The position numbers and the translations under genes are program-made. This document shows, piece by piece, positions 45,936 to 55,021 of a stretch of DNA of 64,000 nucleotides; the first letter of the stretch is position 1; each line of letters begins with the position of its first letter. This DNA is from Bacillus sp. MYb209 (GTDB taxonomy: Bacteria; Bacillota; Bacilli; Bacillales; Bacillaceae_G). The stretch spans positions 514,187 through 578,186 of the forward strand of contig NZ_PCNZ01000001.1 of assembly GCF_002975175.1 (NCBI RefSeq), read 5' to 3'. The notes beneath the pieces were generated by a model. It saw only the letters and a program-made list of their open reading frames with translations, had not been told where the DNA came from and made no database searches.

Positions 45936-47096
45936 GTGAAAGACTCAAATCCTCAATATCAAATAGACTACATATTAATATTTATTTTATTTGCCATTGG
46001 GACTGTTAGTTGCTTCGCTATTGCAAGTGCACAACCTTCTTTACCACCATTTTTACAAAACGTAAATTTTGTCCTAAAGCAAATCCAGTGGTACGTTATT
46101 GGATTTATCGCCATTGGTGTTATTATGATTATCGATTTTGATCGCTATAAAAAAATTGCTTGGTATTTGTATGGCTTTGCAATGATACTTCTTATTGGCC
46201 TAGAGCTTCAAGTTCCTGGCGCCGTTACAATTAAAGGGGCTACCGCGTGGTACAGACTTCCAGGCATCGGAAATTTTCAGCCTTCTGAAATTATGAAATT
46301 ATTTTTGATTATCGTCGTTGGACGAATTATAGCGAATCACAATGAAAAATACCCTTTTCGAACAACTCGTGAAGATTTCATTTTACTTTTAAAAATATTT
46401 GTGGCTAGCTTACCACCACTACTTCTAATTGCAAAAGAACCTGATTTAGGAAACACAATGGTAATTTCCGCAATGCTCGCAGCAATGATTTTAGTTTCTG
46501 GTATACGTTGGCGCTTTATTTTCGGATTAACCACTACCATTTTCGCCATGAGCTCTGCCTTAACATATATTTATTTCACTCATACAGAGTTCTTTAAAGG
46601 TCATATTCTAAAAGAATATCAATTAAACCGCTTCTACGGCTGGCTAGCACCTTACAAATATGACGCTCAAGGATATCAATTAAGACAAGCATTCTTAGCT
46701 GCTGGATCAGGAGAAATGCAAGGAAAAGGGTGGGAAAATGGACAAGTATATTTCCCAGAGCCGCATACAGATTTTATTTTCACAAATGTCGCTGAACAAT
46801 TCGGCTTTTTAGGAGCCAGTATCATTATTTCACTTTTTTTCTTACTCATATACCGAATGATTCATATCGCTTTAGAAAGCAATGAACCTTTCGGTAGTTA
46901 CATTTGTGCTGGTACAATCGGAATGTTCACGTTCCAAGTATTCCAAAATATCGGGATGACAATTGGTTTACTCCCTATTACAGGAATAACATTACCTCTT
47001 ATGAGCTATGGTGGGAGTTCACTGCTCACATACATGGTTGCTATTGGATTTATTTTGAACGTATGCTCAAGAACTAAAGTCTTTATGTTTAAATGA
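45936..47096 (+). CDS. RodA/FtsW/SpoVE-family SEDS protein
   Basis: A 386-residue SEDS glycosyltransferase with ten membrane helices, polymerising lipid II for peptidoglycan with a partner PBP. Family motifs are FQPSEIMKLFLI (about 113-124), KEPDLGNTMVI, PEPHTDFIFT and LPLMSYGGSSLLT (about 356-368). B. cereus-group genomes carry several paralogs; I cannot tell whether this is the rod-shape RodA or a sporulation version. The start is GTG 45936, with AAAGGAAT upstream. It is monocistronic. Confidence 0.9.
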   Translation: MKDSNPQYQIDYILIFILFAIGTVSCFAIASAQPSLPPFLQNVNFVLKQIQWYVIGFIAIGVIMIIDFDRYKKIAWYLYGFAMILLIGLELQVPGAVTIKGATAWYRLPGIGNFQPSEIMKLFLIIVVGRIIANHNEKYPFRTTREDFILLLKIFVASLPPLLLIAKEPDLGNTMVISAMLAAMILVSGIRWRFIFGLTTTIFAMSSALTYIYFTHTEFFKGHILKEYQLNRFYGWLAPYKYDAQGYQLRQAFLAAGSGEMQGKGWENGQVYFPEPHTDFIFTNVAEQFGFLGASIIISLFFLLIYRMIHIALESNEPFGSYICAGTIGMFTFQVFQNIGMTIGLLPITGITLPLMSYGGSSLLTYMVAIGFILNVCSRTKVFMFK

Positions 47097-47126
47097 ACCA
47101 TATCGAAAAACGGTATGGTTTTTTTC
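47097..47126 (+). terminator. Terminator of the SEDS gene
   Basis: ACCATATCG/CGGTATGGT hairpin with loop AAAAA and T7. Confidence 0.88.
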
Positions 47127-47175
47127 TATGTCCATTTTAGATATACTAATGAAAAAATGAGCTGGAGGTTTACAT

Positions 47176-47916
47176 ATGAAATATGACATTATAGGCGATA
47201 TTCACGGATGCTTCCAAGAGTTTCAAGACTTAACAACGAAACTAGGATATAGCTGGGATAGCGGTCTCCCAATTCATAACGAAAAACGAAAGCTGGCATT
47301 CGTTGGTGATATTACAGACCGCGGTCCACATTCATTACGTATGATTGAAATTGTATGGGAGCTCGTAATAAATAGAAAAGAAGCTTATTATGCTCCAGGG
47401 AATCACTGCAATAAACTGTATCGTTTTTTCCTTGGGCGTAATGTTACAATCGCTCATGGGCTCGAAACAACTGTTGCAGAATATGAAACATTATCTTCTA
47501 ATAAACAACAAATAATAAAAGAAAAATTCATTACTCTTTACGAACAATCACCGCTATATCACATACTGGATGAAAAAAAATTAATCGTCTGTCACGCTGG
47601 CATTCGGCAAGATTACATAGGAAGACACGATAAAAAAGTACAAACATTTGTATTATATGGTGATATTACAGGAGAAAAACATCCTGACGGCTCACCAGTT
47701 CGGCGCGATTGGGCACAAGAGTATACAGGTGAAACATGGATTATTTATGGGCATACACCTGTCAATGAACCCCGCTTTGTGAATCATACAGTCAATATTG
47801 ATACCGGCGCTGTATTTGGTGGTAAACTAACTGGACTACGTTACCCTGAGATGGAGACTGTTTCTGTCCCTTCTTCCCTACCTTTTGTTCCTGAAAAGTT
47901 CCGCCCAATTTCATAA
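47176..47916 (+). CDS. prpE: Bis(5'-nucleosyl)-tetraphosphatase PrpE (asymmetrical)
   Basis: Metallophosphatase that splits Ap4A-type dinucleotides. The 246 residues show the PPP-like motifs [14 protein letters not shown] (GDIHG, about 7-11), [12 protein letters not shown] (GDxxDRG) and [12 protein letters not shown] (GNH), and metal-binding histidines at VCHAGI and YGHTPV. B. subtilis PrpE is also linked to spore germination. ATG follows TGGAGGTT. Its location near the pseudouridine synthase gene matches B. subtilis. Confidence 0.94.
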   Translation: MKYDIIGDIHGCFQEFQDLTTKLGYSWDSGLPIHNEKRKLAFVGDITDRGPHSLRMIEIVWELVINRKEAYYAPGNHCNKLYRFFLGRNVTIAHGLETTVAEYETLSSNKQQIIKEKFITLYEQSPLYHILDEKKLIVCHAGIRQDYIGRHDKKVQTFVLYGDITGEKHPDGSPVRRDWAQEYTGETWIIYGHTPVNEPRFVNHTVNIDTGAVFGGKLTGLRYPEMETVSVPSSLPFVPEKFRPIS

Positions 47917-47993
47917 ATACCCCTATTGAATTCACAAGTAACAGGGAAAAATGATATTTTCTAGGCGTATCCCACACTAAAACTAGATAAAGC

Positions 47994-48033
47994 AATTAAA
48001 AAAAGATGCAATAAAGTGCATCTTTTTTTAATT
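47994..48033. terminator. Hairpin terminator after prpE
   Basis: AATTAAAAAAAGATGCA/TGCATCTTTTTTTAATT with a short loop; T-runs on both strands. Confidence 0.85.
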
Positions 48034-48065
48034 GTGCGGCATATACTGTCGCAGGAGGTGACGGA

Positions 48066-49460
48066 ATGAAGAAAAAATCTTCTAAACAAAAAAAAAAATT
48101 CCACCCTTTATACCATCCCATGTATGGAATTAACAACTGGTGCAGTATTCGAGCTGCAGCTATAGAAGAAATAGAAGAACAAGAGTCATCAAAAAAAAGC
48201 AAACCGAGAGAAAAATATGTCTCTTTAGAAAATGCTGTTATGAGGCGGATTATAGATAGCAGAAAAATAAAAGCACGACAAAAAAAGAAGCTCGCTTCTA
48301 ATAATGATGAACCTGTGCTTAATTCGGAAAAGATACAAGAAAATATAGAAAAAAATATTCCTGCAGCAATAAAGGAAAAAGTACAACCAGAAATTCCAGC
48401 TACTATTATAAATCAAGTAAAAAAAATAAAAGAAGCATTAGTCTCAGGCAACGATGAACAAATAGAAGTATCCGCCCCTACTCAGGCTCCTGTACCTACA
48501 CCTATAAAAAAAGAAGTTAACAAAGGAGGTCGCCACGCATATAAAGAAGGCCTTCACTCTACAGCTGACGGAATCGCCTCACATGCCGAAGGATTGCTTA
48601 CACAAGCAATGGGTGCCTTTTCTCATGCAGAAGGATCAAAAACAAAGGCAACTGGACATAGTTCGCATAGTGAAGGAAGTGAAACGACAGCAGGCGGCTC
48701 TTATTCTCACGCGGAAGGAAAACATACAATTTCTTTAGGCGAAGCAGCACACGCAGAAGGAACCGCAACTATCGCTAATGGATTCTCATCTCATGCGGAA
48801 GGAAATCATACATCAACAGCTAATTTTGCAGGCAGCCATATTATGGGTAAATTTGGTACAGCAGAAGAAGCTTATTCCTGGTTTATCGCAAATGGGACAA
48901 ATGACACTGATCATAATATTGGTGCCAAATGGCTTGCCCATAACGGAGAAATGTATATCGATGGTGCTTCTTACAATGCAAGCGGGACTGATTATGCACA
49001 AATGTTTGAAACAGCAGATCATACCCCTATTGATGTCGGTTATTTCGTTACATTTAGTAGCGAAGAAAAAATTCGGATAGCCACTTCAAACGATTCATTC
49101 ATATTAGGAATATCTAGTGCTACACCCGCTCTCATAGGAAATAGCGGTGCTTTAAGTTGGCAAAAACGCTATAAAACAGATAGCTTCGGAAAACGTCAAT
49201 ATGCGCGTACGGATACGCAAGAAATACAACCTCTTTTAAATACAGAATGGGATCCATCTTGTAAGTATATATCAAGACGAAATCGCACCGAGTGGCTTCC
49301 TATCGGATTAATTGGACAAATGTTAGTACGTGATGACGGTACTTGCGAAACACACGGATATTGTCGTCCGAATGATGACGGCATTGCTACAAAGGCTGAA
49401 AGTGGCTTTTTCGTTATAAAGCGTACTAGTGAGAATCAAATTTTAATATTATTCCGCTAA
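48066..49460 (+). CDS. YadA-head-repeat protein with peptidase G2 auto-cleavage domain
   Basis: A 464-residue protein with three parts. The N-terminal ~155 residues are charged and Lys/Glu-rich (KKKSSKQKKKFHPLYHPM), with no signal peptide. Residues ~159-265 are YadA-like head repeats of about 14 residues (HAEGLLTQAMGAFSHAEG, HSEGSETTAGGSYSHAEG). The C-terminal ~190 residues match the peptidase G2 intramolecular chaperone domain, with MYIDGASYNASGTDYAQMFE as its signature. Such domains trimerise and cleave themselves off fibrous proteins such as phage appendages. A spore- or cell-surface fibre is the best guess. The ATG follows AGGAGGTGACGGA. Confidence 0.82.
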   Translation: MKKKSSKQKKKFHPLYHPMYGINNWCSIRAAAIEEIEEQESSKKSKPREKYVSLENAVMRRIIDSRKIKARQKKKLASNNDEPVLNSEKIQENIEKNIPAAIKEKVQPEIPATIINQVKKIKEALVSGNDEQIEVSAPTQAPVPTPIKKEVNKGGRHAYKEGLHSTADGIASHAEGLLTQAMGAFSHAEGSKTKATGHSSHSEGSETTAGGSYSHAEGKHTISLGEAAHAEGTATIANGFSSHAEGNHTSTANFAGSHIMGKFGTAEEAYSWFIANGTNDTDHNIGAKWLAHNGEMYIDGASYNASGTDYAQMFETADHTPIDVGYFVTFSSEEKIRIATSNDSFILGISSATPALIGNSGALSWQKRYKTDSFGKRQYARTDTQEIQPLLNTEWDPSCKYISRRNRTEWLPIGLIGQMLVRDDGTCETHGYCRPNDDGIATKAESGFFVIKRTSENQILILFR

Positions 49461-49508
49461 AAAAAAAGGGAACAAAATTCTTATCGTATAAGAATTTTGT
49501 TCCCTTTT
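49461..49508. terminator. Bidirectional terminator
   Basis: AAAAGGGAACAAAATTCTTA/TAAGAATTTTGTTCCCTTTT, a 20-bp stem, between the G2 gene and the convergent pseudouridine synthase gene. Confidence 0.93.
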
Positions 49509-50400
49509 ACTTTTTACGTAAAGCGTATTGCATATCATCCGGAATGCTGACAGTAAAAGTCATTTCCTTTTCTAAAATAGGATGATAAAACGTCAAAGAA
49601 GTACTATGAAGCGCTTGACGTTTTATCACATCTCTTCGGCCGCCGTATAAATCATCCCCAAGTAGCGGATGTCCTATATGTGCCATATGTACACGAATTT
49701 GATGTGTTCTTCCCGTCTCGAGCTCAAGCGCTACATGCGTCTTATCGGAAGAACTCTCCATCACTCTAAAATGAGTAACAGCTCTTTGACCATCTTCACA
49801 GACAGTTCGCTCGATAATACTATCCGCTTTTCGTCCGATTGGTGCATCAATCGTTCCTACTTCTTCTAAAATAGTCCCATGAACGATTGCCTCATACGTT
49901 CGTTTCACCCCTTTTTGTTGATGCTGCTTCGATAAAAGGTGATGAACGAATCTATTTTTCGCAATTAACATAAGCCCTGAAGTATCACGGTCTAACCTCG
50001 TCACAATGTGCACCGTACTTGCAAGATTTTGTTTATCATAATGATATAAAAGAGCGTTCGCAACACTTCCTGACCGGTGCTCCCTAGACGGAATCGTCGA
50101 CATATTTGCTTCTTTATTTATAACAAGAACCGCATCATCTTCATATACGATACATAAAGGGATCTCTTCCACTTCCATCCCTTCACTTCTTTCCTCCACT
50201 GGAAAAAAGACTTGTAACTCTTCACCAGCTTGTAACTTGTGACGAACACTCGTGTGTTGACCGTTTACTTCAATTGCTCCGCCACGGAACTTTATATCCG
50301 TTAAAGCAGCTTTCGAAATCCCTTTTGTTTTCAAAAATTCTCTAACTAAAGTTCCCTCTTCAGCCAGCCCTATATCCCATTTCAATGTAAATCTGTTCAA
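49507..50400 (-). CDS. RluA-family pseudouridine synthase (YjbO-like)
   Basis: Converts uridines in rRNA or tRNA to pseudouridine. The 297 residues have an N-terminal S4-like region (AALTDIKFRGGAIEVNG). The RluA catalytic motif is VTRLDRDTSGLMLIA (nucleophilic aspartate about 138), followed by LETGRTHQIRVHMAHIGHP. The exact target site is unknown; it is the ortholog of B. subtilis YjbO. Last gene of the minus-strand unit yjbL-yjbM-ppnK-yjbO. The start has AGAGAGGG upstream. Confidence 0.92.
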   Translation of the reverse strand: MNRFTLKWDIGLAEEGTLVREFLKTKGISKAALTDIKFRGGAIEVNGQHTSVRHKLQAGEELQVFFPVEERSEGMEVEEIPLCIVYEDDAVLVINKEANMSTIPSREHRSGSVANALLYHYDKQNLASTVHIVTRLDRDTSGLMLIAKNRFVHHLLSKQHQQKGVKRTYEAIVHGTILEEVGTIDAPIGRKADSIIERTVCEDGQRAVTHFRVMESSSDKTHVALELETGRTHQIRVHMAHIGHPLLGDDLYGGRRDVIKRQALHSTSLTFYHPILEKEMTFTVSIPDDMQYALRKK

Positions 50401-50415
50401 ATATATAAACCCTCT

Positions 50416-51213
50416 CTATTTATCTGCAACAAACGAGTCACGAACACGTTTCCAGAATGGGAACGGACGGAAACGAACAAATCGTACTTTCTCGTTTGCA
50501 ACGCGATACTGAATTGATTTCACATCTTGATGAACCATCGTCAAATGATCCACCGTAATTTGCAAGTTCATTCCTGCAGCCGGCTTTAAAACGCATGTAT
50601 GATGCTTCGGCAGTACGAGCGGCGAACCTACCGTACGAAATACACGATTGTTGATAGATGCCATTTCTGCAATTTGAATCGCTTCAATAGAAGGGTGAAT
50701 AATCGCTCCGCCAAGCGCCTTATTATAAGCGGTACTTCCTGAAGGAGTAGAAATACAAAGACCATCTCCGCGAAACGTTTCGAAATACTCTCCGCGTATT
50801 TCCACTTCTGTTACTAATGTACCTTCTGCACTTTTTACAGTCGCTTCATTCATCGCCAAATACTGCGACTCTTTACTACCATTCACATAGCGAATAATCA
50901 CTTCTAAAAGTGGATATTCAACCACTTGGAACGGTGTTTTAGCGATTGCAATCACCAACTTCTCTACTTCCGTCGGTAACCAATCTGCATAGAAACCTAA
51001 ATGCCCTGTATGTACACCAACAAATGCGGTTTCATCTAATCGATTATAGTAACGATGAAATGCATATAAAAGCGTTCCATCTCCCCCAACAGAAATTACA
51101 ATATCAGGTTCCTTTTCATCCATTGTAAACCCAAAATCTAGCAAGTATTCTTTCATCGTACTTGCTAGTGTATCTGATGATTGATCTCCCTTTGACATAA
51201 TTGTAAATTTCAT
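50416..51213 (-). CDS. ppnK: NAD kinase
   Basis: Phosphorylates NAD to NADP, feeding reductive biosynthesis. The 265 residues carry the [10 protein letters not shown] motif (catalytic aspartate about 45), the conserved NEATVKS segment and [21 protein letters not shown] (about 149-169). It is the ortholog of B. subtilis NadF/YjbN. It lies 15-18 bases from its neighbours, in an operon with the alarmone synthetase gene yjbM, an arrangement conserved across Bacilli. Confidence 0.95.
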   Translation of the reverse strand: MKFTIMSKGDQSSDTLASTMKEYLLDFGFTMDEKEPDIVISVGGDGTLLYAFHRYYNRLDETAFVGVHTGHLGFYADWLPTEVEKLVIAIAKTPFQVVEYPLLEVIIRYVNGSKESQYLAMNEATVKSAEGTLVTEVEIRGEYFETFRGDGLCISTPSGSTAYNKALGGAIIHPSIEAIQIAEMASINNRVFRTVGSPLVLPKHHTCVLKPAAGMNLQITVDHLTMVHQDVKSIQYRVANEKVRFVRFRPFPFWKRVRDSFVADK

Positions 51214-51231
51214 CGCCCAACACCCTTTAGT

Positions 51232-51870
51232 TTATGATTCAGAATCTTTCGTTTCCTGCTTTCGTGAAAAGACCTTTTGCGCTTCTTGAATTTCAAGACG
51301 AATGGAAGACATTTCTTCATCTAATAAAAACGCCGCTTCCGCTGCACGTTGTAAGCGTATTTTAATATCTTCAGGAAAACGTCCACTATATTTGTAATTT
51401 AAAGAATGCTCAATCGTTGCCCAAAAATTCATTGCTAACGTGCGAATTTGAATTTCAACTAACACTTTTTTCTCCCCCTGTATCGTTTGAACAGGATAAC
51501 TAATGACAACGTGGTAAGAGCGATAGCCGCTATCTTTCTTTTGCGTTACATAATCACGTTCTTCCACAATGTCAAAATCATTTCGTTTTCGAAGATATTC
51601 TACAACAGGCTTAATCTCATCTACGAATTGACACATCATTCGAAGGCCCGCGATGTCCTGCATATCTTCTCTGAGCCGGTCTAGCGGTACATTTCTCTTC
51701 TCCGATTTATCAATAATACTTGCAACCGACTTTACCCTTCCTGTTACAAACTCAATTGGAGAATGCTCCGTTAACATTGCAAATTGAGTACGCATTCCTT
51801 TTAGTTTCACTTTCAGCTCCGCCACCGCTTGGTGATAAGGCGCTAAAAATTCTTCCCAATTACGATTCAT
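51232..51870 (-). CDS. yjbM: Small alarmone synthetase (GTP pyrophosphokinase) YjbM/RelQ
   Basis: Synthesises ppGpp/pppGpp from ATP and GDP/GTP, a SAS enzyme without hydrolase or TGS domains. The 212 residues include SPIEFVTGRVKSVASII (about 43-59), MQDIAGLRMMCQFVDEI, DSGYRSYHVV (conserved substrate-binding segment), and LVEIQIRTLAMNFWATIEHS (about 140-159). I chose ATG 51870; the ORF extends seven codons further. Operon with ppnK. Confidence 0.94.
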   Translation of the reverse strand: MNRNWEEFLAPYHQAVAELKVKLKGMRTQFAMLTEHSPIEFVTGRVKSVASIIDKSEKRNVPLDRLREDMQDIAGLRMMCQFVDEIKPVVEYLRKRNDFDIVEERDYVTQKKDSGYRSYHVVISYPVQTIQGEKKVLVEIQIRTLAMNFWATIEHSLNYKYSGRFPEDIKIRLQRAAEAAFLLDEEMSSIRLEIQEAQKVFSRKQETKDSES

Positions 51871-51900
51871 TTCAACCACCACCAAAATCAATCCATTTGC

Positions 51901-52272
51901 TTATAGAAACACTTTTTCTACAGCAGTTACTAGTTCTTCTCCGTAATTTGCATTACCTTCAATATTTTCAACTAAATATTCTACTTCTTCTTTTAATCCT
52001 TCTAATTCTATTTCAACATCATTCACGCGAATAAACATCGCTGTATCTTTATTCATCGCTTCATGCATTGCCTCCCAGCATGTATGCGGAATACTTACAT
52101 AAATGAAAGATGATTCGTTTTCTAAGATATATAAAAATGATAAATTGTCTGAGTCTACAAGTACGTGATTACGCGCACTTAACTCCTTTACCTCTATTTC
52201 AGTATTTTCCGCACAAAAAATAAGCGCATTCTCTCTCGTTTCTACGCTCTTAACTTGAATTTTATTTTGCAT
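51901..52272 (-). CDS. yjbL: UPF0738 family protein (YjbL-like)
   Basis: A 123-residue protein of the UPF0738 family; function unknown. Pattern includes NALIFCAENTEIEVKELSAR, YVSIPHTCWEAMHEAMN and a glutamate-rich C-terminal part (IELEGLKEEVEYLVENIEG). ATG 52272 follows GAGGAG; the ORF start seven codons earlier is unsupported. It is upstream of yjbM, as in B. subtilis, and divergent from yjbK. Confidence 0.88.
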   Translation of the reverse strand: MQNKIQVKSVETRENALIFCAENTEIEVKELSARNHVLVDSDNLSFLYILENESSFIYVSIPHTCWEAMHEAMNKDTAMFIRVNDVEIELEGLKEEVEYLVENIEGNANYGEELVTAVEKVFL

Positions 52273-52416
52273 GCTCGAACTCCTCCATCTCAACTTCCTG
52301 TCTTACTTAACAGTATTATTGTATCATAACATGGACGCAAACAAATAAAACATTGAACCAAATTTATGAAAAAGCGATAATGTGTAAAGAATTATTTTTC
52401 AAAAGGAGCGCACACA

Positions 52417-52995
52417 ATGACACAAGAAATTGAAATTGAATTTAAAAATATGGTTACAGAGGACGAATTCCAAACATTATGCAAATCTTTTTCTATTGAA
52501 GCATTTACAAAACAAGTAAATCACTACTTTGAAACGCCTCACTTCTCTTTAAAAGATGCAGGCTCTGCACTTCGTATTCGTCATAAAGATGGAACTTATA
52601 CATTAACATTAAAACAACCTGCTGAAATTGGTTTATTAGAAACTCATCAGTCTGTAACAGAAAAAGAAGCAAAACTTATGATGGAAACAAACACACTCAT
52701 TCAAGGAACTGTAATGAATCAGCTAGACAAACTACAAATTCCCGTTTCCTCTTTAACTTATATGGGTAGTTTAACAACAGAAAGAGCTGAAACATTATTT
52801 GAAGGCGGAACGCTTGTCTTTGATCATAGTTTCTATTACAATCACGATGATTATGAAATTGAATACGAAGTGCAAGATGAAAAGACCGGTAAAGCAGCAT
52901 TTATAAGGTTATTAAAGCAACATAACGTACCAGTTCGTCATACAAATAACAAAGTAAAACGCTTTTTCCTTGCCAAACAAAACAAAGAGCGCTAA
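52417..52995 (+). CDS. yjbK: CYTH-domain protein YjbK
   Basis: A 192-residue CYTH (triphosphate tunnel) protein. The N-terminal signature ExExK appears in IEIEFKNM. Basic and acidic tunnel residues appear in LRIRHKDGTYTLTLKQP (about 55-71) and YEIEYEVQDEKTG (about 145-157). Related proteins bind or hydrolyse triphosphates such as inorganic triphosphate. Neighbouring nucleotide and alarmone enzymes (YjbM, NAD kinase) hint at a nucleotide-linked role, but this is not proven. The ATG follows AAAGGAGCG. Confidence 0.9.
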   Translation: MTQEIEIEFKNMVTEDEFQTLCKSFSIEAFTKQVNHYFETPHFSLKDAGSALRIRHKDGTYTLTLKQPAEIGLLETHQSVTEKEAKLMMETNTLIQGTVMNQLDKLQIPVSSLTYMGSLTTERAETLFEGGTLVFDHSFYYNHDDYEIEYEVQDEKTGKAAFIRLLKQHNVPVRHTNNKVKRFFLAKQNKER

Positions 52996-52996
52996 A

Positions 52997-53146
52997 GTGA
53001 AATTTCCATTAGTGAAGAAGAGCTGTACTTACGGCTACGTTTCACCTTTTTGGAAAGCAAAAGATTTATTAGCAACATATAGAATAAGTAAAGAATGTTA
53101 TGAAGGCTGTTTAGTTGCTCTTCATAACATTCCATTGCTACAATAG
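52997..53146 (+). CDS. Possible 49-residue small protein between yjbK and yjbI
   Basis: An uninterrupted frame starting GTG two bases after the yjbK stop. It reads MKFPLVKKSCTYGYVSPFW and ends HNIPLLQ, with three cysteines (residues 10, 34, 38). The codons look natural for this genome. The ribosome site is weak, and a 13-bp inverted repeat lies inside the frame. It could instead be a structured untranslated region. No family recognised. Confidence 0.3.
   Translation: MKFPLVKKSCTYGYVSPFWKAKDLLATYRISKECYEGCLVALHNIPLLQ
53093..53132. other. 13-bp perfect inverted repeat before yjbI
   Basis: GAATGTTATGAAG (53093-53105) and CTTCATAACATTC (53120-53132) flank a 14-base spacer, ending 48 bases before yjbI. 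No T-run follows. It may be an operator or an RNA hairpin that affects yjbI-spxH expression. Confidence 0.6.
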
Positions 53147-53180
53147 ATATACATTTCATGGAAAAAGGAGTTTATAAAGG

Positions 53181-53579
53181 ATGAGCAAGCAACCGATGAC
53201 ACCATTTGAAGCAATTGGCGGTGAACAATGCATTGCAACATTAGTGGATACATTTTATTCCTATGTCAGTGAACACCCTGACTTATCTCCGATCTTCCCG
53301 GATGATTTAACAGAAACTGCTAGGAAGCAGAAACAATTTTTAACACAATATTTAGGTGGTCCTAATTTATACACTGAAGAACATGGGCATCCTATGCTAA
53401 GAGCACGCCATCTTCCGTTTGAGATTACTCCAAAACGCGCAGAAGCTTGGCTATCATGTATGGAGCAAGCAATGGATGATACAGGAGTGCAAGGTCATAT
53501 AAGAGAGTTTGTTTTTGAACGTTTAGCATTAACTGCTCAACATATGGTCAATACTCAAAATGAAACAGGTGAAGAGTAA
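53181..53579 (+). CDS. yjbI: Truncated (group II) hemoglobin YjbI
   Basis: A 132-residue 2-on-2 globin, heme protein with reported peroxidase or electron-transfer activity. It begins with the typical [20 protein letters not shown] (A-B helices), then [10 protein letters not shown] and [21 protein letters not shown], where the proximal histidine follows (RARHLPFEI). It overlaps the next gene, spxH, by one base (TAATG). It has AAAGGAG upstream. Co-transcription with spxH is conserved in Bacillus and links it to redox stress. Confidence 0.94.
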   Translation: MSKQPMTPFEAIGGEQCIATLVDTFYSYVSEHPDLSPIFPDDLTETARKQKQFLTQYLGGPNLYTEEHGHPMLRARHLPFEITPKRAEAWLSCMEQAMDDTGVQGHIREFVFERLALTAQHMVNTQNETGEE

Positions 53580-54472
53580 TGGATAAGCAGGAAGCAAAGC
53601 ATATGAATATGCCTTCTCCTTCCACATGCGAGCATAAATCTGTAGAAGCATATTTATTTATTGATCCACTTTGTAAAGATTGCTGGGATATCGAGCCTTT
53701 TATTATTAAACTATGGCTTGAGTATGGGAAATACTTCTCTATTCGTCATATAGTAACAGGAAAAGTGGACGGGGCAAACGCTTCCTCACACAAATGGAAT
53801 AAACCTGCTAATATTCGATTTGTGTGGGAAAAGACAACAAGTTTACAAGGTTTTTCATGTGATGGAAAAGTACATATGCAAGAGGCATCGTCAACACCGT
53901 ATTTAGTTTCGATGGCAATTAAGGCGGCGGAGTTGCAAGGCCGAAAAGCAGGTTCGAAGTTTTTGCGAAAACTCCAAGAATACATTTTTCTTGAAAATGT
54001 ATCAAACCCTGACTGTGAATTATTGCTTACATGTGCTAAAGATAGCGGCATTGATGTAGAGGAATTTAAAAAAGACCTACACTCAGTTAGCGCAAAAAAA
54101 GCTTTCCAATGCGACCTAAAATTCACAAATGAGATGCATATTACAGAAATACCTTCCCTCCTATTTTTTCATGCAAATTCAGATGAGGAAGGTATTAAAA
54201 TCACAGGAATTTATTCCTATGATGTATACGTACAGCTATTAAAAGAACTGGTAAAATGCGAAATTGAGCCAGAGCCATTACCTCCTTTAGAAGTATTACT
54301 AGAAGCAACACAATTTATTTCTTCAAAGGAAATCTCATTTATATATGACTGCCCTCAGCAAGAAATAGAGCGCGAACTAAAAAAATTACAACTAAGACGA
54401 AAAGTACAAATGATTGAAGTGAAGTGCGAGCGTTATTGGAAATGGATAGCAAAAGAAGAAGACCTGGTGTAA
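53579..54472 (+). CDS. spxH: ClpXP adaptor protein SpxH (YjbH)
   Basis: DsbA-fold adaptor that delivers Spx to ClpXP for degradation, relieving it under disulfide stress. The 297 residues have the thioredoxin-like CxxC in [13 protein letters not shown] (C32/C35). A DsbA-like helical insertion follows, with an additional segment [17 protein letters not shown] near 240-256. The start overlaps the yjbI stop; a second ATG at 53603 is also possible. Its substrate gene, spx, is about 7 kb downstream in this window. Confidence 0.94.
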   Translation: MDKQEAKHMNMPSPSTCEHKSVEAYLFIDPLCKDCWDIEPFIIKLWLEYGKYFSIRHIVTGKVDGANASSHKWNKPANIRFVWEKTTSLQGFSCDGKVHMQEASSTPYLVSMAIKAAELQGRKAGSKFLRKLQEYIFLENVSNPDCELLLTCAKDSGIDVEEFKKDLHSVSAKKAFQCDLKFTNEMHITEIPSLLFFHANSDEEGIKITGIYSYDVYVQLLKELVKCEIEPEPLPPLEVLLEATQFISSKEISFIYDCPQQEIERELKKLQLRRKVQMIEVKCERYWKWIAKEEDLV

Positions 54473-54489
54473 ACACCAGGTCTTCTTCT
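54455..54489 (+). terminator. Terminator of yjbI-spxH
   Basis: AGAAGAAGACCTGGTGT/ACACCAGGTCTTCTTCT, a 17-bp stem with two-base loop overlapping the stop, followed by Ts. Confidence 0.92.
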
Positions 54490-54560
54490 TTACGGCTTAT
54501 AAAAATATTAAAGGGGATGGGAGAAATTTTCACGTTCAAACAAAGGGGTATATGTTTGTA

Positions 54561-54576
54561 TGTGAATTCGTTCACG
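54561..54576. promoter_or_regulatory. Fnr/Rex-like palindrome
   Basis: TGTGAATTCGTTCACG fits TGTGA-N6-TCACA (Fnr/CRP type) with one mismatch, and the core of the Rex box TTGTGAA-N4-TTCACAA. It lies upstream of the 57-residue membrane protein, with a TATTAT stretch right after it. This is a motif match only; which regulator, if any, binds is unknown. Confidence 0.35.
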
Positions 54577-54701
54577 CTTATTATATTACAAGATTCGACG
54601 TCAGATGACAACCCCTTTTGTCGAATTTCACATTTTTGTCACATTCTAAACGTTTTCATTCTTGAATAAGCTATAAAAAAAGCAATTTAGGAGGTTTCCT
54701 T

Positions 54702-54875
54702 ATGAAAAAGTCTCATATTTTTCTTATCTTTCTATGTGTTATTGTTTCTTTTTTCTTGTATATCCTCTCTCTATTACAAGCTTTTCCTAAAATTATTGCC
54801 TTCCCCCTTTTATTCGGAGTTATCGTCATCGCTGTCTCTTATTTCAACTATAGAAAACGATTTAAAGGATTTTAA
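54702..54875 (+). CDS. 57-residue two-helix membrane protein
   Basis: Small protein starting MKKSHIFLIFLCVIVSFF and ending NYRKRFKGF. Two hydrophobic segments (about 5-25 and 31-48) are flanked by positive charges. It is too short for most gene-calling cutoffs but has TTAGGAGG six bases before the ATG and a natural codon pattern. No family recognised. It is monocistronic. Confidence 0.68.
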   Translation: MKKSHIFLIFLCVIVSFFLYILSLLQAFPKIIAFPLLFGVIVIAVSYFNYRKRFKGF

Positions 54876-54984
54876 CTACAAAAATAAGTCGTGAAAATTC
54901 CTTCTAATATAGAAAAAGTAAAGAAAATCACCTTAATCATTCGACAAATATCGACATGATGTACTTTTGAGCAAATGTTTCAAA

Positions 54985-55019
54985 CAAAAAAGACGAGGAT
55001 AACATCCCTCGTCTTTTCT
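54985..55019 (-). terminator. Terminator of pepF
   Basis: AAAAGACGAGG/CCTCGTCTTTT hairpin with T-runs on both strands. Confidence 0.9.
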
Positions 55020-55021
55020 CA

